DNA of 64,000 nt. Origin: Brugia malayi. Lineage: Eukaryota > Nematoda > Chromadorea > Rhabditida > Onchocercidae. Shown here one piece after another: positions 9,771 to 22,067 of this stretch. How positions within the stretch are numbered: the stretch's first letter is position 1; each line of letters opens with the position of its first letter. Both the position numbers and the translations under genes were made by a program. The DNA lies in contig NW_025062477.1 of the NCBI RefSeq assembly GCF_000002995.4, forward strand, positions 3,382,649 to 3,446,648. Reading direction: 5' to 3'. The notes beneath the pieces were generated by a model. It had not been told where the DNA came from. It did not search any database and saw only the letters and a list, made by a program, of their open reading frames with translations.

Positions 9771-11290
9771 AAATTTGTTTTTATAATTTACAATGTAAAA
9801 ACAACTGAATTCAGAGTTTGATCAGAAATTGTGAATTTTGTGAAAAAAAAAAAAATAGTGAAAAAATGAGTCATAAAGTTCATTCATTTCATACTAGCAT
9901 ATGTTAATATTAATTGTTTGTGGTCGTATTTGAGAATCAAAAAGTTTGTGAAAGGGATTTCTTTTTCGCGAACAAAATTCGAAAATAGCTACTTTAGATC
10001 AAACTTGATTGAATTCAGTTGTTTTTTCTTTATCAGTTTTTTGTTGTGTTTTGTTGTATTTTTTTTTTTTTTTTTTGCCCTCTCTGGGCAACTAACTTTT
10101 TTAAAAGTTTATTGTTCTATTTTATTGTTTCTAATTTAACTATTATTATGAAATTTTTGATGTTTTTAATAATTTTATAGTTATTACTAATGATTTTGTT
10201 TCTTTTTTTTTTGAAATAATCTATGGATTTTTTTTTCCATTTTTCACATTTTACATTAATTTACCAATAATTTTTAATACTTTTTTACTACGTATGTTAT
10301 CATTTTTATTTTAGTGTTATCTAATTCTTTTCTGTTAATTTTTCTGTTATTTTTTTCATTTTTCATCTAATTTATTATGCGTATTGGATACCAACTTATA
10401 TTTGATTATGCGTTTCTTGTAATAAGTTTGTTGGTTATGTTTACCAATATCATGTTTGTTTATTTTGTCTTACTAGAATATTTTAATATCATATTGGATA
10501 TTAGATAGTTAATAACAACATTTTACATTTAAACATATTTTTTTTGGAATTGAGTAATTTTTGAAGCTTTTTCTTACATTTAACCTAATTTTTTGAATTA
10601 TCGAATTAGAAAATAGTGGTATCATTGAATAATTTGATAATGTCTAGGTTTAATTTTTTTTGTTGAATTGCCATTTGGTATCCAATAAGTTATTTTGTGG
10701 TGGAAGAGATCGAGAGTAGGTATAGATAGAGTTATACCTACCCTCGATGTAACTTATGATTTAGTGTGTGAGGAAAATTTTGGAGCATTTGAAATTCTGA
10801 AAATAAATTTTAAATTCTTAAATCGTGAAGCTTTTTGAATTGACTTTTAAATTCTAGATATCTTTTATTACTTATTGAATAATTTTAAAATTAATAGAGT
10901 CTGAGATTTTTAAGAAATTTTGAAACTTCTCTAGGGATTTATTTTTTGTTCGCGTTGAGTTTTGAAAATTTCTGAGTTATTTAAATTTTAGTTTTTTTCT
11001 GATTTTTTTAAAGTTTTAAATATTTGTGGGTTTTTATAATTTTTTTCATTTCCCCAATTTTCTATTCCCTTTTCAACTTTTTAGTTTTTGAATTATCTTG
11101 AAAATTATTGAAATTAGTCTGAATAATTGACTTTTGGGAGGTTTATTTAAAGGTTGAATTATTTGTTTTAATTTTGATTTTTTTTTTCTTATCTTTTATA
11201 ATTTTATTTTTTTTTAATTTCTTACTGGAATTGTTTTTGAATTTTTAGATCTTTAATTCTCTAATTATAATTTTGGATTTATTATTAAAA
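9771..11290. other. T-rich spacer, no gene seen
   Basis: Long T and AT runs. The open frame 9918-10139 is mostly Phe/Leu from T runs. One strong hairpin is listed separately. Confidence 0.6.
10709..10748. other. 16-bp hairpin with one mismatch
   Basis: ATCGAGAGTAGGTATA (10709-10724) pairs with TATACCTACCCTCGAT (10733-10748) around an 8-nt loop, with one A-C mismatch. It is GC-richer than its surroundings. Pairing does not extend outward, so the stem is short for a pre-miRNA. Confidence 0.6.
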
Positions 11291-12850
11291 AGCATGCCGC
11301 ATTTTTTTAGTTTTAACTAGTAACATATTTTTTTATAAATTTTATTGTAGTTTTAGATGCCCCCACTCATTTTTTATAGGTTCTGTTTTAGTTTTTTCTT
11401 ACCTTCTTTTCGCATTTATTCCTCACTTGTACTTAATGCATGCTTTTCGCTAACTTTTTACTGTATAATACTTTATATTTTACTAAGGTAGTGATTTACA
11501 CTCGTTGTAGTTTAACTAATTGCATGCTTTTTTAGTTAATTAAAATTATGTAATAGTATCTTACTAGCTTATATTAATAATTTCTTTTTTTGTTGTTGTA
11601 TTAACTGCATGATCTTTTGTTAATTTTGCTTCCTCCAATAACAATAATCTTCAAATGCTTTCTTGTTCTTGCATGCTTTTTTTATTAATTTCGTTTTTGC
11701 TTGAATTTGACTAACTTTACTCACTGCATGCTGCTTCTTGTTGATTTTGATCACCTTTTTTTTAGCTACTTAGTCCACTATTGTTAATATTAATGCATGC
11801 TTTTTCATTTTATTTTTTAAGATTCCATCTCCATTTGCTTTTTCTTACTGCATGCTTCCTGTTAATTTTACTATCTATTAATTGCATGCTTTTTTGTTAA
11901 TTTTAATGTTTATTAATTCTGTGCTTTTTTATTAATTTTGTTTTTGCATGAATTTTGGCTAACTTTACTTACTGCATGCTTTCTGTTAACTTTACTATTT
12001 ATTAATTGCATGCTTTTTTGTTAATTTTAATGTTTATTAATTGCATGCTTATTCACATTGATTACCTTTTTTTTTACCTTGAATGCTTTTTGTTAATTTT
12101 AATGCACGTTTATTCACTTTGATTACCTTTTTTTTTTTTTACTTTGCATGTTTTTTTGTTAATTTTAATGTTTATTAACTGCATGCTTTTTTATTAATTT
12201 TGTTTTTGCAAGAATTTTGGCTAACTTTACTTACTGAATGCTTTTTGTTAACTTTACTATTTATTAATTGTATGCTTTTTTGTTAATTTTAATGTTTATT
12301 AATTGCATGCTTTTTTGTTAATTTTAATGTTTATTAATTGCATGCTCATTCACTTTGATTACCTTTTTTTTACTTTGCATGCTTTTTTATTAATTTTATT
12401 TTTGCATGAATTTTGGCTAGCTTTACTTACTGAATGCTTTCTGTTAACTTTACTATTTATTAATTGCATGCTTTTTTGTTAATTTTGATGTTTATTAACT
12501 GCATGCTTTTTGTTAATTTTAATGTTTATTAATTGCATGCTTATTCACTTTGATTACCTTTTTTTTTTACATTGCATGCTTTTTTATTAATTTTGTTTTT
12601 GCATGAATTTTGGCTAACTTTACTCACTGCATGCTTGTTATCCACTTTGATGACCTTTCTTTTTAACTATTTAGTTCATTTTTGTTATTATTAAAGCATG
12701 CTTTTTTGTTAACTTTGATCACTTTCTTTTTAACTACTTAGTTCGTTTTTGTCAATATTAATGCATGCATTTTTTTTAGACTACTTCTACATTCACTTTC
12801 ACTTATTGCATGCTTTCTCTTAACTTTACCACTTATTAATTGCATGCTTT
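11291..12850. repeat. TGCATGC-rich minisatellite with higher-order structure
   Basis: Over 20 copies of TGCATGCTTTTT-like words are spaced mostly 30-40 bp apart by TTAATTTTAATGTTTATTAA-type sequence. A longer unit containing GAATTTTGGCTA recurs at 11950, 12212, 12408 and 12605, so small units are nested in one of about 200-260 bp. The core GCATGC is its own reverse complement, so both strands carry TGCATG-type words. Confidence 0.85.
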
Positions 12851-12861
12851 TTTATTTATAG

Positions 12862-12992
12862 CTGATATTATCAATTCGACTAGTTGTTTGCAGTATGGAA
12901 TTCGTTATCAGTATTTATGGAAGTATATGTTATCGTCAGAGTTTACTGTGCAGTATCCGAACTTGCTAAAAGAGATTTGTCATTCTCTCCTG
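12862..12992 (+). CDS. Orphan exon candidate at the edge of the TGCATGC array
   Basis: Bounded by TTTATTTATAG and a CTG/GTAAAT donor, with 43 codons open in one frame (after one base from an upstream exon). Residues are mixed and protein-like, including CLQYGIRYQYLWKYM and NLLKEICHSLL. Joined to 13272 (after TTTCAG) it would stop at once, so it may end a gene. Spliced from the zinc-finger donor at 9578 it would also stop after one residue. No parent gene identified. Confidence 0.35.
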
Positions 12993-14766
12993 GTAAATTT
13001 ATTTATTAGCAATTATTAATGAAAGTAGATTTTTTTTTTTATTAGTGAAAGTAGATTTTAAAAAATAATAAAGAAAGCAAAATTACTAGTAGTAAGATTT
13101 TTAAAAAATTGAACTTAAATATGAAATTGAACTTTTTAAACCTTAGCATTGACTTGAAGACATTAACAGTCCTCAAAAGAGGTACACACTAATTAAGCGG
13201 AACAAAGTGAATTAAAATTGGTTAATTATTGAAATGCTGATTTTAATTAATTGAATCCACGTTAAATTTCAGTGAAGCAAGTTGCATAATGAAACATAGT
13301 GATGATGTTTGGTGAACCAGTAGCGCTCCTCAATGTCAACAAAAGTAAATTAGGTTAAAAGAATATTTAAATTATTAGTGATTATTCCATTTAAAACTTC
13401 ACTGCCGATAGTATTTATTAATTGCTTGAAATGAATTAATGTTGATTGGTCTAACTTAAGAAATGTGAAATAAATCATTCCAATCGAATCATGTGAGATA
13501 CGTAGTTTGACTTTTAGATTTTAGATCTATCCTTATTTTATTTGTTAAATTACTCCATATCTATTGTTTGAATGTTTTAAAAAAGAAGAATTTTAGAGGC
13601 AAAGCAGCAAGGGATTTTTATAGCTATCAAGAGTGAAACGGTGTTTAACATGATCGTGTCACATGACCTTATTGCAATAACATCAATTATTTCTCCTGAT
13701 TAACTGAAAGTAAGTTACTTTAAGTATTTTCTGAAATGAGTGATAAAATAAATACTAGAAATTATGAAGCAGAAAAAAAAAATTATTTTCTAAGGAATGA
13801 TTTTTAAAATTAATTTATATGTCAAATAGATAGATGTGATGAAATGATTTTGCTGATTAAATCAATTTTATAAGGGAGAGACCTATAAATACTTGAGTAG
13901 ATTAGATGCACGGTCAAATTGAAGCCTAAATTCACCGAAATGAATCGAAAAGGCAATCCAATTATATAAGGAAACAAAATGAAATAGCCAATGCAATCCC
14001 ATCTGGAAATGATTCATGATGTTATCCTGATTTTAAGTTAATGACAGATTGCTTATTTGTGAGTGAAAAATATTTATTTGAGTTCGGATTAATTGTTTGC
14101 ATAGTGGGACTTCGTTAATTTTGTATCTCATCTGACATGTTTTTTTCCGGTATTGGTGCTTTCGTTGAAATAGGGTTAGCTTAAGCGAGATTATTCGGCG
14201 TTGTTGTTAAGAAGGCGTAAATGTCAGTTGCTTATTTCCATCATAAGGAATAAGACGAAAACTTAATTTAATTCTTATAGGCAAACATTTCAATTTCTCT
14301 TAATAGCTGATAATTTCTCAGCTAATCTGTAGTTTTAGATGCCTTAATCATAGTTCTTGTGCGAATTTTCGTGATTTTTATTAAGATTTATGAATTATTT
14401 TTGTTTGGTGAATAAGTCTGCAAACACTATTAGCCACTTATTTTTCACTCTCTCCATTTGTTCAAATGGTCACTGTAACAATTTCATTGATGATAGTACG
14501 ACTTCTAAGCATCAAATTTAAAGGTTTTTAAAGGATGCTGGTGATGCTAATTGCTAAATTGTCCCCTCATTTATTGAGCTACTTGATTTAAGGAAATGCA
14601 TTTATCGTCTTGCTTTTTTTGTTTTAAGTCTTACCATCATTACATCATCCTGAATTTTTCTGCTGCTCCAAAAGCAGGAAGTACTGTAAATTTGGGAGTG
14701 CTTATATTTGTATGCACATATTTGTTTATAATTTAGATTGATTTGTTTTTATCTGAAACACTGATT
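12993..14766. other. Spacer upstream of DBR1
   Basis: No convincing exon. The last 40 bases contain ATAATTTAG (ends 14736), a plausible cis- or trans-splice acceptor 30 bp before the DBR1 ATG. Confidence 0.5.
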
Positions 14767-17700
14767 ATGGATGACAGCATGGGGAATGAAGGAAATGAGT
14801 GTAAACAAAACGACAACTGGGCTTCATCTGAGGAGCAGCCATCCACTTCAGCAAATTCGAATTCAAGTGTTGCCGAATCTGTTAAACGACAAAAATTGAG
14901 TCGTAAGATTCATATCGGTCAGTATTATATCTTATAAGAAAATATGGAGTTAAATCAAAGCTGTTGAATATTGCTGTTACAATAGTGTTTGCTGTGAGAT
15001 GCAAGTAGCAGATTTAATATTGCAGCGGTTGCTGGTTGTTCGCATGGTGAGATGGATAAAATTTATGCAACAATGGCAGAAATCGAACGACGAGAAGGCT
15101 ATAAATTCGATTTGCTCATTAGCTGCGGTGACTATGAAGTACGTTGTGTCCATTACAGAACAGTTACTCTTTCTATTTTTGCGTTGTTTTTATTTAATAA
15201 TGCTAGACAGATGTGTTAACGAAACTTTTTTTGAAGCAGCAAATAGATAGTATAAAGACATATATATATATATATATATATGGTTGGTCTTACTGAAATA
15301 TCGAATTATCTGGATCATGTGATATGTACAGAGTTTTTAAGGAACTGCTAAGGAAATGGTTGTCAAATCTATTTTTTTTGACTTCAGAAGTAGTTATATG
15401 GTAGTACAAATGATCAGCAATTGTTATCAAGGCAAGAGATTTATCGAGAAATTTTAGTTCTTTGAAATTGTTCCCAGTTTTTGAGGGGACTGTTTTCTGA
15501 TACTACTCCTCTGACAGCAGAGTATATATCTTTAATTTCATTCTTCAAGAAGTTAATTTATTTTTGCAGGCAGTTCGAAACTATGGTGATTTGAAGCATA
15601 TGCATGTACCTGAGAAATATCGGCATTTGCAAAGTTTTCATCGTTATTATTCTGGCGAATCAGTAAGATTAAGCTGTATTTTGCGGTAAAAATGAGTTAT
15701 ATTGTACACTATAGTATGAACAGAATAGTATGAACTATCCTTATGAGTAATAGGTACATTAATGTGGTATCAAGGGCACATGTAATTAATGTTGCAGGTA
15801 TATCGAATTGTTTGAATTATGTGGCATTTATTTAAAATTATATGTGGCAATTGTTTACGTTTTACATCCTGAGTTTCTTTTATAGTGGTGTAGTTGTTTC
15901 TGTGCACACTGTTTTATTCAACATATACTAGACGTTGTATTAAATAAAAAGAAAATTGGACTAATTTTGCTAAAAAAGTTTGAATTTGTATTACTTGTTA
16001 TTTTGTTTTAGGAAGCACCAGTATTAACGATTTTTATTGGAGGGAATCATGAAGCTTCGGGTTATCTGCAAGAATTACCTTATGGTGGGTGGGTCGCGCC
16101 AAAAATTTTCTATTTAGGGCATGCATCTGTTGTGCAATTTGCAGGGCTCCGAATAGCTGGTCTTTCGGGCATCTATAATAAAAATGACTATAACAAGGGT
16201 ACATAATTTAACTGTTCATTTCTTTGGTATATCATGTAAAATTCTATTTAATGTACTTATGAGGATATGTCTATAGTTAGATCTAGTTTCAGATTGTGAT
16301 ATAATTTCATTTGTCAAAATTTCCACTTCATTCAAGGTCATTGGGAACGTCCGCCATTTACTGATTATGGTGCAGTTGTTTCTGCGTATCATGTGCGTTC
16401 TGTCGATATATTTCGTTTAAAACAGTTGAAGCCGAGGAATCCAAATGGTATATTGCTTCTTGTTAATTGATTTGTTTTTGGAAATATGTTTTGCTTAAGC
16501 GACAAGTCTATTAAAATTTTATTATATATTTCGTCTCTCATTTTCTTTCTTATCAAAGATCTTGTTGTGATCATCAAATTTTTGTTAGGTATTTATGTGG
16601 TTGAAGTGATAAGCTATACCCATGCTAGGCTCACGTTCTTGATGTAACTGTGCAATTTATGGTCATTTAAGGCCAAATTAGTCTGAAATCAGGTAAATTA
16701 GATAGGTTGTTTCCATCTTCAACTTCCGTTTTTTTCTTTTTTTTTTTTTTTTGCCGCTGCACATGCCGTTTTTTTCTTGACTGACCGTCTTCTTTTCGTC
16801 TCTTATTCGGTTGTAGTGTTAAGATTTTAGACTTTTCGTTTACTTCAGAACCACAAATCGATATAATGGTTACACATGACTGGCCAGCAGGCATCACTGA
16901 TTACGGCGATGTTAAGCAATTACTGAGGTTGAAACCATATTTTGAAGAAGATTTGAAAAAGAATGCGATTGGAAATCCGGCTTCTATGACACTGTTACAT
17001 GTAGGTGGATGTGTTATTTGAGATGACGTAGCAATAGGAAACAGTTAAATAATGGACACGTAGAGTTCTAGTGGTTCATGACTTAGAATTCATTATTAAA
17101 GTTCTTCCTTTGAATTCCCGGTTCTGAGTAGATATGGAAGTGTAATGGTATGAATCACTGCAGTAAGCAGTGAGTCTAAGGTTCGGTTCCTAGTACTAAC
17201 CTTCAATCAGGTTTTCCGAGCGCTCGTATAATGACGTATTTGGAATTGTGCGAAGGTTAAAAAATTGCTGCTCCCTTGCCACGAAGGGTTTGAAGTTTGC
17301 CGAGCTCTTTGCCTTCCTGTGGAGCGTACATCGCATTTATCAGTTGGTTAACATTGCTTTTGAATTCATATCTGATCTTTTTTTCGGACTTTGAGGTCAA
17401 TTTATGTTATTGTTGTTTGATTAGGTATGAATGACATAGATGAAAATCTATAACTTACGTTGTTTCTTATTGCAACTTGAGTTGGTTTCTACTTATATCT
17501 GGGGTTCTAGACATTCAATGTTCTTAATAATTCTTGCTGATGTTCACGACATGGAATTTTTCAAGGTTTGGTTTTTATTATTGAAATAAAAGCAAGTCGA
17601 AATATTGAGTTTTTTTTTTTCTGTTTATAGGTATTGAAGCCGCGTTACTGGTTGGCAGCACATATGCACTGTTTTTTTGCAGCTTTGGTACCTCATCTGA

Positions 17701-20034
17701 ATAAAAATGACCCTGAAAGTAATTTTGAACCAACCAAATTTCTGTCACTGGATAAGCCACTTCCACGAAGGCATTTTCTGCAGGTAATTCTAACGTAAAC
17801 TGAGTATATGCATTATGTAAATTTCAAGAAATCTTTATCTCACCATTGGTTATAGATAGAGAAATTTTCCACGTATTTATTAGCGTTACTAAAATTTAGC
17901 TTGTTTTATTAATTTACTTAATATTAAAGGATATAGTTTGTAACTGTAGTCGTTTGAAGTTTTTATTCTTTACATTTTTTTTTTTTTTTTTTGTTTCAAA
18001 CATTTTTTTTGAATTTTTCGACGCTTAAAGTTCTTATTTTTGAATAGTATTTCTGTTCATTTCAGGCCTTAGAATTCGATGTTGATGAAAATGTTTCGCT
18101 AAATCTGTCTTATGATCCGACATGGTTAGCAATTCTGAGAGCAACAGACCCTCTTACATCAGTAAACAAAAGCGTATGTGTATTTTTTCATAAATTGGAA
18201 TATCTATTTTCCATGAAAGTATTGCCTGTACTCCAGTTTTTCTTTTTTTGTTGATTTTTTATTCTACTCTTGGAAAAAGGAAATTTACGTAGCAAATCTA
18301 AAAACAGAAGCAATTGTTGATAGGTGTGAGTTTCGTGTATAAGCCATCCGTGTAAAGTATTTATGCATGTTAACATGTTGCTTGTGTTTTATCCTTATTT
18401 TTGTGTTAAAATTTTTTTTTGTATGCGCACTGAATCCAAATTGATTGTTTTGGCACTTTTGCACTTCAAAAAAAAGTCTTGATTTAGATTTTTTTTTTTT
18501 TTTTTCTAGAATATCTATATGCCGTCACAGCATACACGCAGTGAACGTTGGGACTTCAGACCGACTGAAGAGGAACTAACAAAAGTGGAAGAAATATATG
18601 ATGGGGATTTTACTATTCCAAGGAATTTTAAGATGACAGCGTGGCCACATAGAGCAGATGGGATCGATGATAGTTCTCAAGAATTGTATTACAGGTGAGC
18701 TCAGCGAATTGTAAATTGGTTAACCAAATTTTTTAATATGAAGATGATAAAGTTTATGATCAGTTTTTTTACCGTGTTTTGAAAAAGAAGAATGCTAAAA
18801 TAGTGAGATGTCATGGTAGCTGTCCAAATTTTTAATTGGAATTAAAATTAAGCTCCTGTTTTTTATAACAGAAACCAATTTTCTTTAACTTAATTTTCTC
18901 ATTCTGTTAGAATTTGTTTATTTTAAAATATATCGCTTATGTTTCTTTTCAGATTTTTTCAGGGAAATTAAGAGAATAGTAAAAATTATCCAAAATTGAG
19001 GCATACTTCTAAATAAGTTTTTGTGGAAATTATGAAAGATCGATAAATCCTTCTCTGTTTTCTAGAAATCCTCAGTCAACAGAATTCTGTGCAAAACTTG
19101 GGATTAAAGACTTAAATGAAATGCTTTGTTCACTTTCGATGAATGGACTTGGTATCCCTTATTACATTAACAAGAATAGCGATTCTGAAAGTGTTCTGAA
19201 AAGCCGAACTTTTGAAAGAAAAGAGATGGTACCTTCAAATTTTACGATTATCCTGTCAATTTTATTTGCTATGTAAAATGCAGTTTAAATCTTAGTGATT
19301 TAGCAATTCTAAATAAAATTCCAGTGATCTCAGTTTTTTCTAAAATTAATCCCTTAGTTATTCTATTTCTTATAAGATATTTTTAGGTGAAAAAATATTT
19401 TAAGCTATAGTTCAGCTCCTGTTAGATTAGATAAGTAGATAGGTGAGGGAGAGAGAGAAAGTGAGAGTAAGAAAAAGTCAAATTTGATTGATTGATTGGT
19501 TGATTATAGATAGATAGATATGAATATATTTTAACAAATATTTGACGTTGAAATTTGCATTTTTTAAAAATTTGTATTTTTTGCTTAGGATTTCGACGAT
19601 AAAAGCGACTTTATTATTGATAGAAATCCAGTGCTCGAACCGTTGTTATTAAAAGATTTCGAGACACCAAATGTGACAAATAATGATGAATCTAGCGAAC
19701 ATCCATCCAGTACCATTACTGATTATGGAAAAAGGTAAGTTTTACCTATCAGAATATATTCGAAGAATAGTTTTTTCTAGTTTTTAAATTTTTTTCTAAA
19801 AGCATAGTTTTAGCAATGTCTTCCAAGCTGTAGTCTTTAATTTTCAAAAGCTTTTTAATTTGACTATCGTGACATGGTTATTTCCTTTATAATTTTTTTA
19901 AGAAGAAATACATACAGAATTAAAGAGTTGAGGGATTTTTTTTTTTTTCGTTAAAATGTACCTAGTTATTGTTTGTTAGGACTGATAATGAAATTGACGA
20001 AGGATTACAACTTGCTGGCTCGGAAATTTTGTGA
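14767..20034 (+). CDS. DBR1: RNA lariat debranching enzyme
   Basis: Twelve exons: 14767-14917, 15026-15138, 15570-15662, 16012-16198, 16337-16447, 16849-17000, 17631-17783, 18066-18173, 18510-18694, 19066-19228, 19589-19734, 19980-20034 (538 aa). Phases agree throughout. DBR1 hydrolyses the 2'-5' bond of intron lariats in the nucleus. Metallophosphoesterase motifs are all present: GCSHGE (Cys55, His57), CGDYE (Asp86), GGNHEAS (Asn131, His132), THDW (His228) and AHMH (His280, His282). [13 protein letters not shown] and the RxYYSGE segment are typical of the family. The C-terminal half, with RSERWDFRP, is the family's less conserved domain. Unusual: about 48 Ser/Asn-rich residues precede the catalytic core, which in most DBR1 proteins starts at residue 1-3. 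They come from exon 1, which has the only upstream ATG in frame. Large introns include tRNA-like debris in intron 6. Confidence 0.96.
15260..15281. repeat. (TA)n microsatellite in DBR1 intron 2
   Basis: Eleven TA units. Confidence 0.9.
17054..17198 (+). other. Two tRNA-like degenerate segments in DBR1 intron 6
   Basis: 17133-17198 has a D-arm-like GTGTAATGGTATGAATCAC, a perfect 5-bp stem CACTG/CAGTG around a 7-nt loop, then GGTTCGGTTCC, a good B-box. The base at position 33 is A, not T, and the acceptor stem does not pair, so it is not a working tRNA. 17054-17124 is weaker: TTCTAGTGGTTCATGA and a B-box-like TTTGAATTCCCGG. These look like tRNA-derived relics. Confidence 0.4.
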
Positions 20035-22035
20035 CGAGAGATCACTGGTATTAATGAAAATGAGTCAACACAATGAATCACTTAGCATTCATCTTAGCTT
20101 AATTTTATCACCTAATTTTCAGCTTATTACCAAGTATTTTTTATTTCCATAATTTGCACAATTTGCATGGATGACTATTTGAGAACATTTACCGTATGTT
20201 TTTGGTATCCTTCTCTCTAAGTTGAAGTTACCTTTCGAAGAAATGTTGTGCATAACATACTTTTTCTCCTGAAATTAGAAAAATGTTTTTTTGATTGTGA
20301 TTATCAGTGCTACTGCAGTATAGTTTTATCATGATTGCTTTTAAGCAATTTATTTATGATTTCTCATGCTGCATTATGTTTCCTGTGCTATGTTGTTTCA
20401 CTGATAACACTTAATAAATTTGTTGTTGCGATGAAATTTTCAATCATTCAATTAAAATATGCAAAACTGTGTGTTTTGATGCGATTAAAAAGAAATCTCC
20501 AGGATTACTTTTCTGATTTGGAAGTAAGTTATGTGAATGAGGTTGTGCTGATAAGTTCTGCGAGAGGATGATAAGAATTTGTTTGATTGAGCAAAATACG
20601 AACAATTATCTCAGAACTTGGACTTTCTTATATTTAAACTGACAAACTTGAACTGTCGGCATTTCCGGTATAATTTTGTAACATTTATTAAGCAAAAAAA
20701 TATTAAAAAATTTACAAAAAAAAAAGTATTAAAAAAAATTGTTCAAGCTGATTGTCTGATTACTTTGATTATTAGAGCGTATTTGCTACTCGATCATCTA
20801 ATTTATAAACGTTTTCCTATGATGGTTATTTACGATGAGTTTAATTTTAATTTTATATTAAAGTTTACTATTGAGGGTTGGTTAGAATAATGATAAGAGT
20901 TGGATGAATTGTATTGATTCCATCTTTCGTGGGAGAAATAACAAAATTATTGGATAATTGCTAATGTAAGTTTCCTTTTTTATTTTTCTACAGTTCAAGA
21001 AATAATTATTTTTTTGAAAACATATGTGGTACTCAGCCTTTTAAAACCGACTAAACTATAGTTTTCGAAGCCTCAAGTTAGTAATTTTTAGTTGTTTAAT
21101 CACTGAACCATTTAGTAATTAATTACTAGCTATTTTTAGTAACAGTTGTAATTTTCTAAATGATGAAATTGGAATACAGGTACAAATAACTTTGTGAAAT
21201 GATTTGATTATAGCGAAAAAATTTTGGATTTCTAAAATTTCAACGAAAACTTAATTGTGAAAGTGTTATCTGTTTCAATTAAAGCAAATAGGACAGAAGT
21301 CAAACTTTCCGATTATAACTTAAATATTAATTACTTAATAATGTTACTTAGAATTTTGATTATAACTTAAACATTAATTATTTAATAATGTTACTTAGAG
21401 TTTTGATTATAACTTAAACATTAATTGCTTAATAATGTTACTTAGAGTTCCGTTATAGCTTAAATATTAATTACTGGAATATTATAAATATTAATTAAAT
21501 TCACTTGAGTCTTTCAAGTCTTTTTATAGATTTTCTGGCTTATTACTAAATGATAACAAGGTAGTATAATGAGCAATATAAGGTACATTGGTACTTTTAG
21601 TACAAGGTAAATATGATACTATACGATTTGCTAACTTTGATGATTAATGCTGCACTTTTTCTCTAAGTACACTTAAAGTAAAGGTAAGTATCGTCATAAT
21701 GAACGAGGAAGTTAGCTGATTGAATTGATTATTTGGCACTTTTCGTTCTTTTATTTATTTATTTTTTTTGGTACTTTTACTAAGTTATTGTCGTCTGTAC
21801 CACTTGTCAACCTTCTTTTTATCTAATTGTCCAGGTAGTTTTTGCTTCATTTGAAATGTTAAAGTATAGTAAATGAGTGTACTTAAGCTTTTTTCCAAAT
21901 ATTACTAATTTGAAAATGTAAAATATTCTGAAGTAGAAAGGACAAAAAAAAAAATGAATGGATGGATGCAAATTTACATACTGATGCAAAGTAATAATCA
22001 CTAAAAATTGCCTACTAAGCTATGTTATTCTGTAA

Positions 22036-22067
<32 letters not shown>

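Noticed and set aside
9918..10139. 73-residue open frame
   Set aside because: Mostly Phe/Leu/Ile from T-rich sequence, with no splice borders or recognisable motif.
10709..10748. let-7-like precursor
   Set aside because: GAGAGTAGGTATA looks superficially similar, but the let-7 seed GAGGUAG is absent and the stem is too short.
20335..20890. Two open frames of 78 and 90 residues after DBR1
   Set aside because: Hydrophobic/Lys-rich composition typical of AT-rich noncoding DNA; no borders, no family resemblance.
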